A stretch of 9,422 bases of DNA from Desulfatitalea sp. UBA4791. Lineage in GTDB: Bacteria > Desulfobacterota > Desulfobacteria > Desulfobacterales > Desulfosarcinaceae. The stretch is taken from assembly GCA_002402905.1 (NCBI GenBank), contig DHGT01000148.1, positions 1-9,422 on the forward strand, written 5' to 3'. Numbering within the stretch: position 1 is the stretch's first letter; each line of letters opens with the position of its first letter. The position numbers were made by a program, and so were the translations under genes. The notes under the pieces were generated by a model, which searched no databases, was not told where the DNA came from, and saw nothing but the letters and a program-made list of their open reading frames with translations. Below, one piece after another: positions 1-6,324 of this stretch.

Positions 1-791
1 GCCTGGTTGGCCTGTTTGACGAAAGTGATCAGCTCCCCCGCCCATTCGGTGGAATAGAGGCCGTCGGGTTTGGCGTCCATAATCGTGTTGATGTGGGGCC
101 GGAAATCCGTGGTCCCGAATGGCGCCCACGACTCCGCGGTAAAAGTGACATCCTTTTTGAGCTTTCCGAGGGTGCTTTTGAACATCTCCCAGCAGGTGTA
201 GCCATATTCATATTTGGGGCTGACCGTGGCCCAGGTCTTGGCCGGCAGGTCCCTGGCCACGAAGGCTGCCGCATTGCCGTCCTGATAGGTCGCGTTGCAG
301 ATGCGGAAGATCTGGCGGACGCCGTTTTTGAACACCTGCTCCTCGGTGAGCTTCTCGGTGGCCGCATGGGTGACCATGAGCACCTTGTCCAGTTCGGCCA
401 TCACCGGCGCCAGGGCCAGGGCCTGGCCCGAAGAATCCACGCCGGCCAGGAAATCGGCACCCCAGCTATCGACAAAATAGCGCGCATTCTGGATCGCTTC
501 GGGTGTTTTCAGGGTGGAATCCCGGAACTCGATCTCCAGTTTGTTACCGGCGATGCCGCCGGCCGCATTGATCTCCTCCATGGCCAGGGTGGCGCCCATC
601 TTGTGGAAATCCCCGTAACCCGCCAAAGTGCCTGACATCACCGCCTGGTACCCCACCTTGATGGGGCCTTTGATCTTGGGCGTCGCCGCCCAGAGCCCGG
701 TGGGTTTGGCGAATCCACCAAGGGCTGCCGCCCCGGTGGTCAAAAGTCCTGCCTGAATGAAACGTCTGCGTGTCCATCCCTTCTTTGCCAT
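1..791 (-). CDS. Tat-exported branched-chain amino acid-type ABC transporter substrate-binding protein (3' part beyond window)
   Basis: Reading leftward from ATG at 791-789, an open frame of 263 codons runs off the window edge. The N-terminus MAKKGWTRRRFIQAGLL carries a twin-arginine motif (T-R-R-R-F-I) followed by an Ala/Gly-rich hydrophobic stretch and probable cleavage near LWA-A, so the protein should be folded before export to the periplasm. The mature part starts KIKGPIKVGYQAVMSGTLAG, then has MEEINAAGGIAGNKLEIEF and RDSTLKTPEAIQNARYFV. This is the usual N-lobe of LivJ/LivK-like type I periplasmic binding proteins (Peripla_BP_6). These capture amino acids, short acids or aromatic compounds for ABC importers; the ligand cannot be read from sequence. 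The start is set by GGGGGAGG 6 nt upstream. The gene is divergent from the AbfD-like gene at 1292. The two could be linked by a substrate, but that is inference. Confidence 0.9.
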   Translation of the reverse strand, partial: MAKKGWTRRRFIQAGLLTTGAAALGGFAKPTGLWAATPKIKGPIKVGYQAVMSGTLAGYGDFHKMGATLAMEEINAAGGIAGNKLEIEFRDSTLKTPEAIQNARYFVDSWGADFLAGVDSSGQALALAPVMAELDKVLMVTHAATEKLTEEQVFKNGVRQIFRICNATYQDGNAAAFVARDLPAKTWATVSPKYEYGYTCWEMFKSTLGKLKKDVTFTAESWAPFGTTDFRPHINTIMDAKPDGLYSTEWAGELITFVKQANQ

Positions 792-819
792 GGCAAACCT
801 CCCCCTGATTGAGCGTCCA

Positions 820-974
820 ACTCATTAGTGCCCATCCACAAATGTCCAATTGTCCCGATATCTGCGTTGCGCGAAAAATTTAATCCTCGGAATATCAGCC
901 ATATGCCTGCGGTTAAATTTTTCGTGCGCCTTGATCTCGATCCAATTTGCCTATTTGTGGACGGACACTCATTA
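820..974. repeat. Palindromic MITE-like element with 8-bp flanking direct repeat
   Basis: The sequence between 828 and 966 (139 bp) is an imperfect inverted repeat over nearly its whole length. Matching blocks include CCACAAAT (about 835-842) with ATTTGTGG (953-960), CAATTG with CCAATTTG, and GCGCGAAAAATTTAA (869-883) with TTAAATTTTTCGTGCGC (913-929), ending in a short tip near 894-900. The element is bounded by an exact direct repeat ACTCATTA at 820-827 and 967-974, as expected of a target-site duplication. It has no coding capacity. It begins 29 nt upstream of the solute-binding protein start, so it would be transcribed as a long hairpin in that leader. Mobility by a transposase supplied elsewhere is inference; a regulatory hairpin is the alternative. 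Confidence 0.7.
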
Positions 975-1237
975 ATAAGGGATTAAGGCCCATCCCGGGT
1001 GAAAATCACCGCAACATGTCGCGCCGTTGAAAGCGCATGGAAATTTACGTGATGGTCAACAATCTGCGGCAAATGCAGCGGCAAAAAACAATGACGCATG
1101 GCCCGGCGCTACTGAATGATTCATAAATGCCGAACCATGTTCAAAAACTGATGATACTATAGCAACGATGCGCGCGCGTGACAATTCTAATTTGAAATTT
1201 TAATGTCCGTCCGACGACGCTGTCTCTTTACCGGCGC

Positions 1238-1265
1238 TTGACCCGATGGCCTCCTGCCATATGTT
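1238..1265 (+). promoter_or_regulatory. Possible sigma70-type promoter for the AbfD-like gene
   Basis: TTGACC at 1238-1243 is a good -35 match. It is followed after 16 nt by TATGTT at 1260-1265, which matches four of six -10 positions. It lies just upstream of the ribosome-binding site AAGGAG (1279-1284) of the gene starting at 1292, which would leave a leader of only about 20 nt. The assignment is weak because the -10 box is poor and the consensus in this organism is unknown. Confidence 0.25.
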
Positions 1266-1291
1266 CTTCCTAAAATATAAAGGAGAATGAC

Positions 1292-2728
1292 ATGCCCTTG
1301 AGAACCCCTGCCCAATATATCGCATCGCTCCGCGACGGCCGCGATGTCTGGTTCCGGGGTGAGCAGGTCCCGGATGTCACCGTCCACCCCGTCATCGGAA
1401 AAGCGATCAAGCACGCCGCCATCGACTACGAAATGGCAGAAAGTGATGCTTTCAAAGAGATCGCCGTCGTTTCGGAAAATAACCAAACCTACAGCCGCTA
1501 CTACAAAATTCCCACCAGCACCGAGGATCTGCTGTTGCGCTCCCGCCTCATCGAGGCGGCCACCGCCCAGGGCGACACCCTGGTCCTGCTGATCAAGGAG
1601 ATCGGAACGGATGCCCTGTTTGCCCTTTTGGCCGTCACCGCGCGGATGGAAGACCCGAAATACCACCGGCGCGTCCGCGCCTTCTATGAATATTGCCGCG
1701 ACAACGACCTGGCGCTGGCCACGGCCCAGACGGACGTGAAGGGCGACCGGGTGAAGCGGCCCTCCGAGCAGGCGGACCCGGACCTTTACCTGCGCGTGGT
1801 AAAGCGCCGCAACGACGGCGTGGTGGTGCGCGGCGCCAAGATCCATACCTCCGTGGCCCCCAATGCCAACGAGGTGATCGTGCTGCCCACGCGCGCCATG
1901 GGTGAGCGGGAGGCGGACTGGAGCATCGCCTTTGCGTTGCCGGTGAGCACCCCCGGCCTGAAACTGCTGACCAGCCCCTTCGGGGATGGCGACATTCGCG
2001 CCGGAGAGCGGCCGATCAGTGTGCGCCACAAAATGATGGAAACCCTGACCGTCTTCGATGACGTCTTCGTACCCAACGACCGCATATTTCTCGACGGCGA
2101 CACCCGGCAGGCCGGTGCCCTGGCCCTGACCTTCGTCGAGTATCACCGTTTCACGGCGGTCTCTTATAAACTCCCCCTCGTGGACGCCATCGTGGGCGCG
2201 GCTGCGACCATCGCCGACTACAACGGCATCCTGGGCGCGACGCACGTCCGTGAAAAGCTGACCGCCCTGATCGGCTACGCCGAAACCCTGCGCGCTTTGA
2301 CCGAAAAAGCCGCCGAACGCTGTACAAAAAAGGCCGACGGCCAGGTCGCACCCGATCCCCTGATGGTCAATATGGCCAAGAGCCACTTTGCCCATGGTTA
2401 TCACACGGCCGTACAACACCTGCAGGAGCTTGCCGGGGGAATCCTGGTGACCGGCCCGGGGGATGAAGACTGGGCCTCGGAGGCGACGCGCCCCTACCTT
2501 GAGAAGTACCTGGTCGGCCGCCAAGGTGTACCCGCCGAAAAGAGAATGCGCATGCTCAATTTCATCCGCGATCTTTCGGCATCGGACTACGGTGCCTACC
2601 AGGAAGTCCTGGCGATTCACGCGGAAGGTTCGCTGGAGGCCGAAAAGCTGCAGATTTTCCGATCCTACACCGAAAACGGCAGCGCCGGCCGGGTCATGGA
2701 GCTGGTACGCCGAATGGCGCGACTGTAA
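1292..2728 (+). CDS. 4-hydroxybutyryl-CoA dehydratase / 4-hydroxyphenylacetate 3-hydroxylase family flavoprotein lacking Fe-S ligands
   Basis: The 478-residue protein is close to the usual AbfD length and belongs to the acyl-CoA dehydrogenase-fold HpaB/AbfD family (COG2368). Family motifs seen are TDVKGDRVKRPSEQADPD (147-164), VVVRGAKIHTS (177-187), VLPTRAMG (197-204), FDDVFVPNDRIFLDG (255-269), IADYNG (307-312) and YLEKYLVG (402-409). True AbfD is an FAD/[4Fe-4S] enzyme in 4-aminobutyrate fermentation and CO2 fixation, with the cluster held by Cys99, Cys103, His292 and Cys299 (Clostridium numbering). From remembered family sequence, the equivalents here are Leu99, Glu103, His285 and Tyr292, so only the histidine remains. 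I therefore do not assign dehydratase activity. A flavin-only hydratase, isomerase, hydroxylase or non-catalytic paralogue are options. The start is fixed by AAGGAG 7 nt upstream. The gene stands alone and is divergent from the solute-binding protein gene. Confidence 0.85.
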   Translation: MPLRTPAQYIASLRDGRDVWFRGEQVPDVTVHPVIGKAIKHAAIDYEMAESDAFKEIAVVSENNQTYSRYYKIPTSTEDLLLRSRLIEAATAQGDTLVLLIKEIGTDALFALLAVTARMEDPKYHRRVRAFYEYCRDNDLALATAQTDVKGDRVKRPSEQADPDLYLRVVKRRNDGVVVRGAKIHTSVAPNANEVIVLPTRAMGEREADWSIAFALPVSTPGLKLLTSPFGDGDIRAGERPISVRHKMMETLTVFDDVFVPNDRIFLDGDTRQAGALALTFVEYHRFTAVSYKLPLVDAIVGAAATIADYNGILGATHVREKLTALIGYAETLRALTEKAAERCTKKADGQVAPDPLMVNMAKSHFAHGYHTAVQHLQELAGGILVTGPGDEDWASEATRPYLEKYLVGRQGVPAEKRMRMLNFIRDLSASDYGAYQEVLAIHAEGSLEAEKLQIFRSYTENGSAGRVMELVRRMARL

Positions 2729-2756
2729 TGGCCAGGCGCTAAGACCGCGTATTATA

Positions 2757-2840
2757 TATTGACAGCACCGTAAAAAGTCCGGAATTCGCTTTTCCCGTCA
2801 TGCCGACGAACGCCGGGATCCAATATTTTCAATAGGTTCT
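2757..2840 (+). repeat. Truncated copy of the ATTGAC...CACCGTAAAAAG MITE-like repeat (left half)
   Basis: ATTGACAGCACCGTAAAAAG (from 2758) matches the left end of the element at about 7981 (ATTGACGACACCGTAAAAAG). Further on, AGTCCGGAATTCGCTTTTCC, the imperfect hairpin GCCGACGAACGCCGGGATCC and CAATATTTTCAATAGGTTCT parallel the second half of that copy (AGTCCGGAATCAGGTTTTAC, GCCGGAATCC and CAGTATTTCCAACTAGTTCT). Similarity stops exactly where the group II intron 3' end is predicted (2840/2841). The right terminal repeat seen in the other copy is absent here. The repeat sits 30 nt after the stop codon of the AbfD-like gene and could act as a weak terminator hairpin. Confidence 0.75.
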
Positions 2841-2915
2841 ATAGGGGTGGGAAAATCCGGTTACCCGGACTCTCCCCCCTCCGAACCGGACGTGCGGGTC
2901 TCCCGCATCCGGCTC
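2841..2915 (-). ncRNA. Group II intron domains V and VI (remnant)
   Basis: On the minus strand, 2915-2883 begins GAGCCGGATGCGGG and ends CCCGCACGTCCGGTTC, the diagnostic domain V with its AGC catalytic triad and two-part stem. It is 33 nt with a three-base AGA loop. Bacterial domain V is usually 34 nt with a GNRA tetraloop, so a one-base deletion is possible. After it comes a domain VI stem (GGAGGGGGGAGAGTCCGG, GTAA, CCGGATTTTCCC) with an unpaired A seven bases before the 3' end CCCCTAT, the usual branch-point position. Domain identity is firm; loss of function follows from the missing 5' part. Confidence 0.85.
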
Positions 2916-2927
2916 TCCGGTCAGTGG

Positions 2928-3305
2928 TTATCCTCGCGAGGACTGGAGCAAGGTTTGATGGGCATCGTAAAGGCTAAAATACCCAAGATCCTGAAAGAAC
3001 TTGTTCGGCCAGCGGACATTGTCCCTGTCCCGGCTGATACCCTTGTCCTTGCTGTAGCGACGCAAGATGCTTCTGAACCTGCGCCGTATCCACCCGTTCA
3101 GCGGTTTAAAGGTTTTCCAATGGCTGTGCTTGAAGTATTGGAACCATCCTTCGCTCGTTTTGTTGACGTCGTCGATGATCTCAGCGATGCTGCGTCCATT
3201 GCTCCGTGGGGTCTTGCGCCGGATGGTCTCCTTGAATTTGTTCAAGCTCTTCTTGCGGGGCCAGCGAGTACCATTCTCAAAATGATATCCGAGAAATTCA
3301 AAGCC
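2928..3305 (-). pseudogene. ltrA: Group II intron reverse transcriptase/maturase, C-terminal fragment
   Basis: About 125 residues in one frame, beginning GFEFLGYHFENGTRWPRKKS and ending in a natural stop (TAA at 2930-2928) after LLQSSRG. The Gly-Phe-Glu-Phe-Leu-Gly-Tyr block is the family's conserved sequence after the RT palm. RSIAEIIDDVNKTSEGWFQY and FKPLNGWIRRRFRSILRR are the maturase (GIIM, domain X) region. RWPNKFFQDLGYFSL near the end is typical of many bacterial maturases. The start codon, RT domains 0-7 and the YADD active site are missing. The frame enters directly from the 3' end of the BON-domain gene, where TGA of that gene is read as part of the GFEF codons in another frame. No HNH endonuclease part is present. 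It is a dead gene. Confidence 0.9.
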
Positions 3306-3834
3306 TTGGCCGGTTGGATGCTTCGATCGTCATCTGGTTCTTTACGCCCTTTACGCCTTGAACGTCGTTCACGAGTTTCGTGGCCAGGTCCTTTTGGGCC
3401 GCGCTGGTGGCCGCGCCACGCAAGATGATGGTCCCATCTTTCGCCAAGACCTCGGTTCCTGTCGCGCTGACGTTCTGATGGAGCACCAGGGTGTTTTTCA
3501 CTTTGGTAATGAGCCACGCATCCGAGCGCTCGGCCGGGTCATCTTCTTTTACTTCTAATTTGTTATCCACGCTTTTAACGCCGGCCAGGTGTGCAACCGT
3601 GCCTTGGGCCAATGTTTTGTGGGATTCTTTGAGAACCGTCCCTGTCAGGGAGACAGCGCCATCATTGGACCGAACTTCAACGTCATCGCCCTTGAGATAG
3701 GTCTTGAACACATAAGACTGCCTGGCGGATGCTTCGATACGATCATCCGTCATGGACGCGAACAAACTGACGTTGACTAAAATCAAAGTGGCCATGGCTA
3801 CTACCAATGCGAAGAGATACATCCAATTTTTCAT
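3298..3834 (-). CDS. BON-domain periplasmic/envelope protein (OsmY-like), probably C-terminally truncated
   Basis: 178 residues. An N-terminal hydrophobic segment (about 5-26) acts as a signal peptide or membrane anchor. Two BON domains follow, about 30-96 (DDRIEASARQSYVFKTYL...GVKSVDNKLEV) and about 105-171 (SDAWLITKVKNTLVLHQNV...GVKGVKNQMTI). BON domains bind phospholipid membranes and occur in osmotic-stress proteins such as OsmY. The ribosome-binding site AAGGGA lies just upstream of ATG at 3834. The last residues (ASNRPRL) run into the group II intron remnant, which supplies the stop codon. Relatives I remember in these bacteria carry a third BON repeat, so this copy may have lost its C-terminal domain. 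Two complete domains remain, so it may still work. It is the last gene of the minus-strand envelope cluster, 148 nt after the GDSL esterase gene. Confidence 0.87.
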   Translation of the reverse strand: MKNWMYLFALVVAMATLILVNVSLFASMTDDRIEASARQSYVFKTYLKGDDVEVRSNDGAVSLTGTVLKESHKTLAQGTVAHLAGVKSVDNKLEVKEDDPAERSDAWLITKVKNTLVLHQNVSATGTEVLAKDGTIILRGAATSAAQKDLATKLVNDVQGVKGVKNQMTIEASNRPRL

Positions 3835-3958
3835 AAACGTCCCTTCAATCCTGCGCCACCTTCACCATATGGGGCCTTGGATTTTTGGTTTTCGACTTTC
3901 ATGTTTTCCGCCCGAGCATGAGCAAGCGGCACCTCTCTGTCCCAAGAACCGTTCCTGT

Positions 3959-3990
3959 TGTGGGTAACCGATCAGTAACGGGTTACTCCC
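3959..3990 (-). terminator. Weak hairpin at the end of the esterase gene
   Basis: On the minus strand, GGGAGTAACC and GGTTACCC can pair around an 11-nt loop with a two-base bulge, overlapping the esterase stop codon at 3985-3983. No T-run follows, so intrinsic termination is doubtful. It may instead stabilise the mRNA end or be chance. Confidence 0.2.
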
Positions 3991-4909
3991 AAGCCATGGC
4001 CTGTATAAAGCATGAAGATGAAGAGCTCTCATTCTCTTGCGCGGAGGTATCGGGCATGTCGGCGGGGAGTTGTGCGTTTAATTCGGTGTACACCCGGTCT
4101 GCAATCAGGGCGTGCATGCGGGTTGTCGGGTGCTTGTCATCCCAAAAAAGGGAACCTTCGCCATCGAAATTATTCGGGACACTGAAATTGGGCGCCTCTT
4201 CCGTCACGTTGTCGAAACCCAAGGCGTCCGGATCAGCGAGGATTTCCAAGAAGAGCGCATCGACGTCGAATTCGTAGATACCGATACCTGGATGAGCGGT
4301 GCTGAATGTGTCGATCATGCTTGCCAAGGCCACATTGAAGTTGACGGAGAATGTGGTGGCCTCGGGTGCGAGGTCCGATCCTATCCTGTGCGGTATAGCG
4401 CCCAGATCGGGCAAATTCAGAATCAGCATGAACATGGCCCCGTTGTCGGCCAAGTCGCTCATGGCGCTTTCGATATTGTCAACAGCTTCCTGAAAATCCC
4501 CATCCCCGTTAAAATAATCGTTTCCGCCGATCCAGATCATATACAAGTTCGTCGGCGAAAGCGAAGAGCCCGTTGTCAGGATATACAGCCTCACCTGTTC
4601 GATCAGCCCCGGCGGCATCAATCCATCGGATTGGGCGCCACCAAGCGCTCGGTCGGTTAAATTGGTGTCAAAGTGGTCTGAGTCGGTTAAATATTCGACC
4701 CACACCGGTCCGTTGGAAAAACGGTATTCCCAGTACAATTCCGGATCAGGAAGCGGCTGGCCGTCGAACAGCCCGTAATTTCCATTGTCCGACAAGCTGT
4801 CACCGAAGATGACGATTTCACCGAAGGGTCCTGCCAGGGCGTTCGATGCCCCCAGCAGAAGTGATACCGTTAAAAAAATCAGGATAGCCAAGGATGCTTT
4901 CGATTTCAT
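3983..4909 (-). CDS. Secreted SGNH/GDSL-family esterase/lipase
   Basis: 308 residues from the ATG at 4909, chosen because AAGGAGG lies 6 nt upstream and a clear Sec signal peptide follows (MKSKASLAILIFLTVSLLLG, cleavage near ALA-G at 26/27). An upstream in-frame ATG would add 14 polar residues before the signal. SGNH blocks are all present: GDSLSDNG at 36-43 (nucleophile Ser38), GGAQSDG at 90-96, GGNDYF at 128-133 (Asn130) and WDDKHPT at 256-262 (Asp257, His260). The FWDDKHPT form is typical of the GDSL group that includes thermolabile haemolysin-like and outer-membrane esterases. Likely activity is hydrolysis of carboxylic esters or phospholipid acyl groups outside the cytoplasm. The C-terminus is a Ser run followed by CFIQAMAWE, which looks like a sorting tail rather than an autotransporter. 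It lies 72 nt downstream of the histidine kinase gene. Confidence 0.9.
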   Translation of the reverse strand: MKSKASLAILIFLTVSLLLGASNALAGPFGEIVIFGDSLSDNGNYGLFDGQPLPDPELYWEYRFSNGPVWVEYLTDSDHFDTNLTDRALGGAQSDGLMPPGLIEQVRLYILTTGSSLSPTNLYMIWIGGNDYFNGDGDFQEAVDNIESAMSDLADNGAMFMLILNLPDLGAIPHRIGSDLAPEATTFSVNFNVALASMIDTFSTAHPGIGIYEFDVDALFLEILADPDALGFDNVTEEAPNFSVPNNFDGEGSLFWDDKHPTTRMHALIADRVYTELNAQLPADMPDTSAQENESSSSSCFIQAMAWE

Positions 4910-4981
4910 GGTGTTCCTCCTTCTGAGACGGCCGTCTGCCACCCAACCCATGCCCGCTGTGTGATCCCTCGTGAGGATCCT

Positions 4982-6265
4982 CTACCGCGCTTGCGCATAA
5001 GCGGGCGCCTCAAAAGGACGCTCCAGGCGACTCGCGCGCGCCGGTTTGGCTGCTTTTGACGCGCTCGATTTCTTTTTCCTGGCCTCGAGAACGGCCGGGA
5101 AGTGAATACGCACCGTTGTTCCCCGGCCCGCCTGCGACTCAAGCGCAATCCAGCCGTCATGGTTCTTGACGATGCCATACACCGCGGCCAGCCCAAGCCC
5201 ACGCCCGACAAATTTGGTCGTGAAGAATGGCTCGAAGGCGCGTTTGCGTGCCTCCTCATCCATACCTTTGCCGTTGTCTTCGACGACCAGGCTGACGTAT
5301 GGCCCGGGCACCATAACCGGAAAGCTTTTGGTTTCGGTTGCCGCCAGAACTTCGTTTCGGCAGACGATCTTAATGCGACCCTTTCCATCCATCGCCTCGA
5401 TGGCATTGGTCACCAGCGCGGAGAGCACCGCTTGCATTTGGGTCCAATCCGCTTTTATTTTCCAGGCGTCACCCTCCAGATGGGTCTCTACCTGTATTGC
5501 GGATTTGAGGTTGCGTTTGAGCAAGGGAAGTTTTTCCCGGATTAGAGCGCTCAGCGAAACAAGTTTGACTTGATAACTCCCGCCTCGCGCATAATCGAGC
5601 AACTGGCTCGTAAGCTGCGCCATCTTGAATGCGGATGTTTTCGCGGTTTCGATGTGGGTTTCGCAGTTCGCAGCTTCAGGGACCTTCATCTCGAGCAGTT
5701 CGAGACTGGCGGTAATCACGAAAAGCGCATTGTTGAATTGATGGGCAATCCCGCCGGCCAGGGTGGCAATGGCGGCCATTTTTTGAGCCTGTTTGAGCCG
5801 GGATTCCGATTCGAGCCTGTCCTTTTCCACTTGTTTGCGCTCCGAATTGTCGCGGATATTGCACTGGATCGTCCGCTTTGGGCCGACCCGGTAGATGTTG
5901 CTGACGAACTCGACCTCGATGCGGCGCCCATCCCGCGTTTCCAGCGGTAAATGCTCGTAGCGGATGTAGCCGCTGCTCATCAAATCCCGGAAAGCCGACT
6001 CGCTGGCCTGGATATCCTTGAAAGGGCCGAAGTCCCAAAGCGCCTTGCCGATAAAATCCTTGAGCTCATACCCTAACAAGTCGACCAGGAACGGATTGGC
6101 ATCGGTGATGCGTCCGGTATCCGCATCGATGATCAGAATGCCGTCTTTGGCGGCTTCGAACAGTCGGCGGTAGCGTGCCTCGGACGCTTTTAAAACCTCG
6201 TTCACCGTATCTGAAGATGGGTCGATCTCTCTTCTTTTATCGACAAGTCTTTTGAGGGACCCCAT
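4982..6265 (-). CDS. Soluble PAS-domain sensor histidine kinase (orphan)
   Basis: 427 residues from ATG at 6265, supported by AAGGAG 8 nt upstream; a longer frame would begin in the preceding gap without such a site. A PAS domain spans about 28-145 (YRRLFEAAKDGILIID, DANPFLVDLLGYE, ending in the RDNSERK PAC segment). It is followed by a short coiled linker and the H-box GGIAHQFNNALFVI with phospho-acceptor His175; here HQFNN replaces the common HDFNN. The ATPase domain has the N box VTNAIEAM (Asn287), G1 VVEDNGKGMDEE (328-338), the F box FEPFFTTK (344-351) and G2 GRGLGLAAVYG (354-364). There is no transmembrane segment, receiver or output domain. It should autophosphorylate in the cytoplasm and pass phosphate to a regulator not encoded here. 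A 35-residue Lys/Ala-rich tail follows the catalytic domain. It sits 59 nt after the OmpA lipoprotein gene. Confidence 0.92.
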   Translation of the reverse strand: MGSLKRLVDKRREIDPSSDTVNEVLKASEARYRRLFEAAKDGILIIDADTGRITDANPFLVDLLGYELKDFIGKALWDFGPFKDIQASESAFRDLMSSGYIRYEHLPLETRDGRRIEVEFVSNIYRVGPKRTIQCNIRDNSERKQVEKDRLESESRLKQAQKMAAIATLAGGIAHQFNNALFVITASLELLEMKVPEAANCETHIETAKTSAFKMAQLTSQLLDYARGGSYQVKLVSLSALIREKLPLLKRNLKSAIQVETHLEGDAWKIKADWTQMQAVLSALVTNAIEAMDGKGRIKIVCRNEVLAATETKSFPVMVPGPYVSLVVEDNGKGMDEEARKRAFEPFFTTKFVGRGLGLAAVYGIVKNHDGWIALESQAGRGTTVRIHFPAVLEARKKKSSASKAAKPARASRLERPFEAPAYAQAR

Positions 6266-6324
6266 ATCTATCTCCTTATGAAAATTGGAATGAGAATGAA
6301 AGAACGTACGATTTCCGCAGCAGG

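Larger units (their letters stand above)
2841..3305 (-). mobile_element. 5'-truncated group II intron remnant
   Basis: On the minus strand this segment reads as the C-terminal end of an intron-encoded reverse transcriptase, then a domain V-like hairpin, a domain VI hairpin with a candidate branch-point A, and a 3' terminus ...ACCCCTAT. All upstream parts are missing (5' end GUGYG, domains I-IV, RT catalytic domain), so the element cannot splice or move. The left boundary (2840/2841) falls inside a MITE-like repeat, which marks the former insertion site. The right boundary (about 3305) abuts the BON-domain gene and is a deletion junction. Confidence 0.88.

Noticed and set aside
93..635. Plus-strand open frame of 180 codons
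   Set aside because: It is antisense to the solute-binding protein, which has a Tat signal, a ribosome-binding site and family motifs in its own frame.
544..849. Minus-strand open frame starting MDICGWALM
   Set aside because: It is the wrong frame over the start of the solute-binding protein gene and crosses the palindromic element.
1187..2620. Long minus-strand open frame (477 codons) opposite the AbfD-like gene
   Set aside because: It is antisense to a protein with clear family motifs; its Gly/His/Asp-rich translation matches nothing recognisable, as expected of a GC-rich shadow frame.
2757..2900. Possibility of a class C group II intron targeting a terminator hairpin
   Set aside because: Class C introns carry the hairpin on their 5' side. 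Here the repeat hairpin lies on the 3' side of the intron, so the pattern does not fit.
2847..3428. Plus-strand open frame of 193 codons
   Set aside because: It is antisense to the intron domains and RT remnant on the minus strand.
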